A stretch of 8,057 bases of DNA, taken from Deltaproteobacteria bacterium (GTDB lineage Bacteria > UBA10199 > SPLOWO2-01-44-7). The first letter of the stretch is position 1; each line of letters begins with the position of its first letter. The DNA lies in contig JAUYJH010000030.1 of NCBI GenBank assembly GCA_030688705.1, forward strand, positions 1 to 8,057, in the 5' to 3' direction. The notes below the pieces were generated by a model that saw only the letters and a program-made list of their open reading frames with translations, made no database searches and was not told where the DNA came from. A program made the translations under genes and the position numbers. Positions 5,052 through 8,057 of the stretch are shown here, piece by piece.

Positions 5052-7493
5052 ATGTTTACGACACCGAGTTTTGTTCTTCATGAAGTCATTGTCGGTTCAG
5101 CCGCGAGTACGGCGGCAGCACTTCATGCCCTATCCAGCGAAAATCTAGACGCCGCTCTGCCGGAGCTCTCCCTGATTACCGGTGCCCTACACCAGGCAGG
5201 AGGCACCGCAACCGCTACAGAATTGGACATTGTGGCAACCCGCGATAATGGGCACTTGGAGGAATTCAGACAAGAACTGGAAAGGATGATCACGCAATCG
5301 ATCGCTCCCGAAGATTGGGCCCGATTGCGCGCCGAAGCATTAAAAAGAAATGCCGCACGTTTTGGCCACCTCTCCCTTACCCCGCATACCGTTTTCCCCA
5401 ATGAAGATTTGTATCCGGACGCCACCCGCTTTCTGGCGGTCCTCCAAAGCTATACCTCCGCGCACGATGCGGACAGCATGACACTTCTTGAAAGAAAATT
5501 TGCAAAAGTATCCGCGGTCTATCAAAAAGTGGAGCGGACGATGATCGATACTTTCGGCCCAGACAGGGAGAATTGGCCGAAAAATTTGCGACAGCCCCTT
5601 GAAGAGCTCTACAACATCGGCAACAATATCGCAGAAAAAATGGGCGTTGCGGTGGACAGCTTTACCGAAGCGCTCCGAGAGATGGAAGTCTCCGCACCGG
5701 AAGGCAAGGTCCGTGCCATAACCATCCGTGGCATTTTCGCCATCAAGGCTGTCTTTGGACAGCTGACCGATGCCCAGGAGGCCCTTGTTGCCAAGAAGGG
5801 AAAAGCCCAAGACAAACCGCTTTTGCAAAGATGGCGCGCGCAGGTCGAGCGTATTACCGAATTACACAAAAAGGAGACGGAGGGGGTTTTCGAGCTGACC
5901 GCCGGCCTTTTGGCGAATCTAGTTGAAGCCGCCCAAAAGCAGATTCCAATCTGGCGGGAAGACGCCCTCTCTCTTCAAAGAGCCGCTGAAGAACTCAAGG
6001 GAAATGTTTCGGAACATGAGTGGAGCGAAGACATGGAACGCCTGTACAACCTGGTTCGGGATGAGGCCGCCGCCTGTTTGGAAGCCTGTGGACGATTTAC
6101 ACAATTCCATGAGGCCCTGTTACAAGAAAATACTCTGCCCGCCCCCGACCTACAAAAACTCAAAGGTCTTTATACAGAGACAATCCACGCCAAAGGCAAG
6201 GCGGGGGTCACCCTTGGAAAGACCCGCCGGGCGCTGCTGGGACACACCGGCCAGTCAACAGAAACTTCCGAAGCAAAAGATCCGCACAATCTGTCCGATC
6301 TGACTTTGGCACGGCATGACACTTCACATAGATCTTTTTCTACCCCCGACCGTAATTTTCAATACAAAGGTCATACTATTTCTGTCAAAGAGGGGAAGGT
6401 CCAGATCGACGGAGTCCTCGTTCAACTCAACCTAAACACCGGCACCGCCGGACAAGATGAAAAAATACGACAAATCATCGACACATTGGAGATATCCCCG
6501 GACGAAGAGAGACGGAGTGTTCAGCTCGCACATCCGTTTTATCAGAAAGAAGTGGAACAGCGCCTTTCCAGAGGGAAATCTTTGAGAAAACTGATCGATG
6601 TCGATGACAATTTCGGCGTCGCAAAGGTTTTTGATTACCGTTTCGGAACCGTTTTTTATATTCCCTATCGCACCGGCTGGTTTTCCGCCGAGGCCAAGGC
6701 CATTATGCCGCTCTTTCACGGCGGCGGAGGCGCCCGTTCCCGCGGCGAAACGCTTTTGGCTCCGGCAAACAAGATGAGGGGCGATTTTAAGATCAGCACC
6801 CTTGTTTTTGATCTTCCGAATCACGGAGGAGCCTTGGCCGATGAGCGCTTTCACGACCTCCCAACAATGCTCTCCTGGATGGATACGCTCTTTCAATACT
6901 GCCGGTATCTTGCCGACTATAAAATCCCCTTGGTTGCTGTGGGACGCAGTTCGGGAGAAAACCTCCTGGATGAATATGCGGCACGCTATCCCGAAGCCCT
7001 GGATGGGATCATCGGCGTTTCCGGTTATCAACCGGGCTGGCTCGCCGCCAACGAGGCGGCGTTTCGGAGAAGAATCGAAGAGGGAAATTTTCAGCCCCAC
7101 CCGACCGGGTTGCCAATGGTTTTGGCCTACGATGGACTCGAGTACAGGAACGGAGGATTTGCCGCCAATTATTGTTTTAGAGAAAGCCAGTGGACCTTTG
7201 CGGAGGAAGAAGCGGAAGAGGCAAGGCGCAAGACTCCGAAGCTGATGTTTACGGGGACAGAAGACCAGGATTCCAAAGAAGGGGTCCCCGATTTTTGGCA
7301 GCAGCGCAATGCAGAAGCCCTATATCTCGGCCACCAGAGCCTTGTCATCAAAGGGGGAAGACACGATCTTCTCGCATTGAATCTAAAGTCCGACCCCACA
7401 CCGGAAAACAGGGCCCGCGTGGAAAAGGTCTATACCGCCATCGGAAATTTTATAAAAAAAATCGCCGACCAATTTGAAACGATCGGTGACTAA
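5052..7493 (+). CDS. Large protein with helical N-terminal region and C-terminal alpha/beta hydrolase domain
   Basis: An 813-residue protein whose C-terminal third (about 513-808) is an alpha/beta hydrolase. The domain shows an HGGGG oxyanion-side loop (556-560), the nucleophile elbow GRSSG with Ser633, an acid after the late strand (LMFTGTED, Asp738, or Asp740), and His771 in KGGRHD, in the correct order, so an esterase, lipase or peptidase-like activity is likely; substrate unknown. Residues 1 to about 420 are predominantly helical with long charged stretches and match no family I recognise. A short beta-rich stretch (about 436-460) joins the halves. There is no signal peptide or membrane segment, so it is probably cytoplasmic. 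The frame opens at a TTG at 5031; the ATG at 5052 is preferred because the inferred promoter would exclude the TTG. No Shine-Dalgarno sequence is present. Its TAA overlaps by four bases the stop of the convergent gene. The hydrolase call is firm, the N-terminal role unknown. Confidence 0.88.
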   Translation: MFTTPSFVLHEVIVGSAASTAAALHALSSENLDAALPELSLITGALHQAGGTATATELDIVATRDNGHLEEFRQELERMITQSIAPEDWARLRAEALKRNAARFGHLSLTPHTVFPNEDLYPDATRFLAVLQSYTSAHDADSMTLLERKFAKVSAVYQKVERTMIDTFGPDRENWPKNLRQPLEELYNIGNNIAEKMGVAVDSFTEALREMEVSAPEGKVRAITIRGIFAIKAVFGQLTDAQEALVAKKGKAQDKPLLQRWRAQVERITELHKKETEGVFELTAGLLANLVEAAQKQIPIWREDALSLQRAAEELKGNVSEHEWSEDMERLYNLVRDEAAACLEACGRFTQFHEALLQENTLPAPDLQKLKGLYTETIHAKGKAGVTLGKTRRALLGHTGQSTETSEAKDPHNLSDLTLARHDTSHRSFSTPDRNFQYKGHTISVKEGKVQIDGVLVQLNLNTGTAGQDEKIRQIIDTLEISPDEERRSVQLAHPFYQKEVEQRLSRGKSLRKLIDVDDNFGVAKVFDYRFGTVFYIPYRTGWFSAEAKAIMPLFHGGGGARSRGETLLAPANKMRGDFKISTLVFDLPNHGGALADERFHDLPTMLSWMDTLFQYCRYLADYKIPLVAVGRSSGENLLDEYAARYPEALDGIIGVSGYQPGWLAANEAAFRRRIEEGNFQPHPTGLPMVLAYDGLEYRNGGFAANYCFRESQWTFAEEEAEEARRKTPKLMFTGTEDQDSKEGVPDFWQQRNAEALYLGHQSLVIKGGRHDLLALNLKSDPTPENRARVEKVYTAIGNFIKKIADQFETIGD

Positions 7494-8057
7494 AAAGGAC
7501 GATAATCCAAAGTGGCATCAGCACCCCATCCATAGCCCGTGGCACACCGGGCATCGGAAGAATCCTTGATGCAGTATTCCCTGTATTCGTCGCGATAGAT
7601 TCCCTTGAAAAAGGCCATGGGATCTTCGGCATCAAAATACCGGACCGATTCGTTATCGATAATCAGGTGGTGATTATTTTCATCCACAACCATCAAGATA
7701 AGATGGAGCCCTTTGGAGCCGGAGGGGTCATCAAAGCTCTCCGGCGTGTCAAATTTGTAGTACTGCGTCTCCTTAGCGGCCGGCTTTGAAACACTGATGG
7801 AAACGGGATTTTCCCTGCTTCTCAAAGAGATATATTGGAAAGTCAGCCCCGGAATGTCTTTAAGGACTTCGTGCCCCAACTCGGAAAACAAGACACAATC
7901 AACCCGCAGGCGGCCGCTCCCATGCACCGAAAAACCGGAGGGAGTGTGCAGGCGAATCGAGTCGTCCAGATTCAGCCCGGAATGCATTAACTGGGCCGCA
8001 AGATACTGGGCCAATGAAAGCGCCGCCACATTTAAGGGGTTGTCGGCGTTTTTGGTG
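7490..8057 (-). CDS. Protein of unknown function (5' end beyond window)
   Basis: I do not recognise this protein. The minus-strand frame is open from the right edge to the TAG at 7490-7492, at least 188 residues. A GTG at 8029 could serve as start, but the codons upstream continue a plausible coding sequence to the edge without a stop (TKNADNPLN before VAALSLAQYL), so the GTG is more likely an internal valine. The visible part has a helical segment, then an alternating hydrophobic and polar mixed fold with a beta hairpin pattern near LHLILMVVDENNHHLIIDN, an aromatic DYRPF tail and a pair of cysteines near the C-terminus. No membrane segment is seen. The gene converges with the hydrolase gene; the two stops share the four bases 7490-7493, leaving no room for a terminator between them. 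Coding status is likely; function unknown. Confidence 0.7.
   Translation of the reverse strand, partial: TKNADNPLNVAALSLAQYLAAQLMHSGLNLDDSIRLHTPSGFSVHGSGRLRVDCVLFSELGHEVLKDIPGLTFQYISLRSRENPVSISVSKPAAKETQYYKFDTPESFDDPSGSKGLHLILMVVDENNHHLIIDNESVRYFDAEDPMAFFKGIYRDEYREYCIKDSSDARCATGYGWGADATLDYRPF

Noticed and set aside
6432..7100. 222-codon minus-strand open frame
   Set aside because: Antisense to the alpha/beta hydrolase domain, whose catalytic motifs establish the plus strand as coding.
433..7545. Other TGGCAC sequences (433, 6307, 7540) as sigma-54 sites
   Set aside because: None is followed at the required distance by TTGC, and all lie within coding sequence.
8027..8029. GTG at 8029 as start of the right-edge gene
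   Set aside because: Coding-like sequence continues without a stop to the window edge, so the codon is probably an internal valine.

Overview
The window reads as chromosomal DNA from an uncultured bacterium of a Deltaproteobacteria-like lineage (Myxococcota, Bdellovibrionota or an environmental relative). The pointers are a PEGA-type membrane serine/threonine kinase, sigma-54-type promoters, a DUF2203 protein, REP-like palindromes in and between genes, and heptamer repeats inside a coding region. The taxonomic guess is inference. No rRNA, tRNA, CRISPR array or transposase is visible.

Layout. Positions 1-1237 (minus) hold most of an exported, largely helical protein of unknown function, cut by the left edge. 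Positions 1318-2973 (minus) encode a membrane Ser/Thr kinase with a C-terminal PEGA-like domain. Each of these two genes has a TGGCAC-N5-TTGC sigma-54 (-24/-12) sequence ending 13-14 bases before its ATG. The match fixes the kinase start and implies near-leaderless messages. Divergently, 3122-3481 (plus) encodes a DUF2203 protein. The gap 3482-3787 contains a direct repeat, a hairpin and a REP-like double hairpin. Positions 3788-4090 (plus) hold an orphan antitoxin of the HI1420 (TIGR02684) type, whose end overlaps by 24 bp the end of a convergent endonuclease IV gene (nfo, 4067-4924, minus). Divergent from nfo, 5052-7493 (plus) encodes an 813-residue protein: a long helical N-terminal region of unknown kind followed by an alpha/beta hydrolase domain with an intact Ser-Asp-His triad. 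Its stop overlaps that of a convergent unknown gene (7490-8057, minus) cut by the right edge.

How it may work together. The kinase and the exported protein lie in tandem and appear to share sigma-54 control, so they are the best candidate for a functional unit: an enhancer-activated membrane kinase module with a periplasmic or surface partner. This is inference. The rest looks like compact chromosomal neighbours: base-excision repair (nfo), a leftover addiction-module antidote, and two proteins without known roles. Shine-Dalgarno sequences are nearly absent across the window, which may reflect a lineage that uses leaderless initiation heavily.
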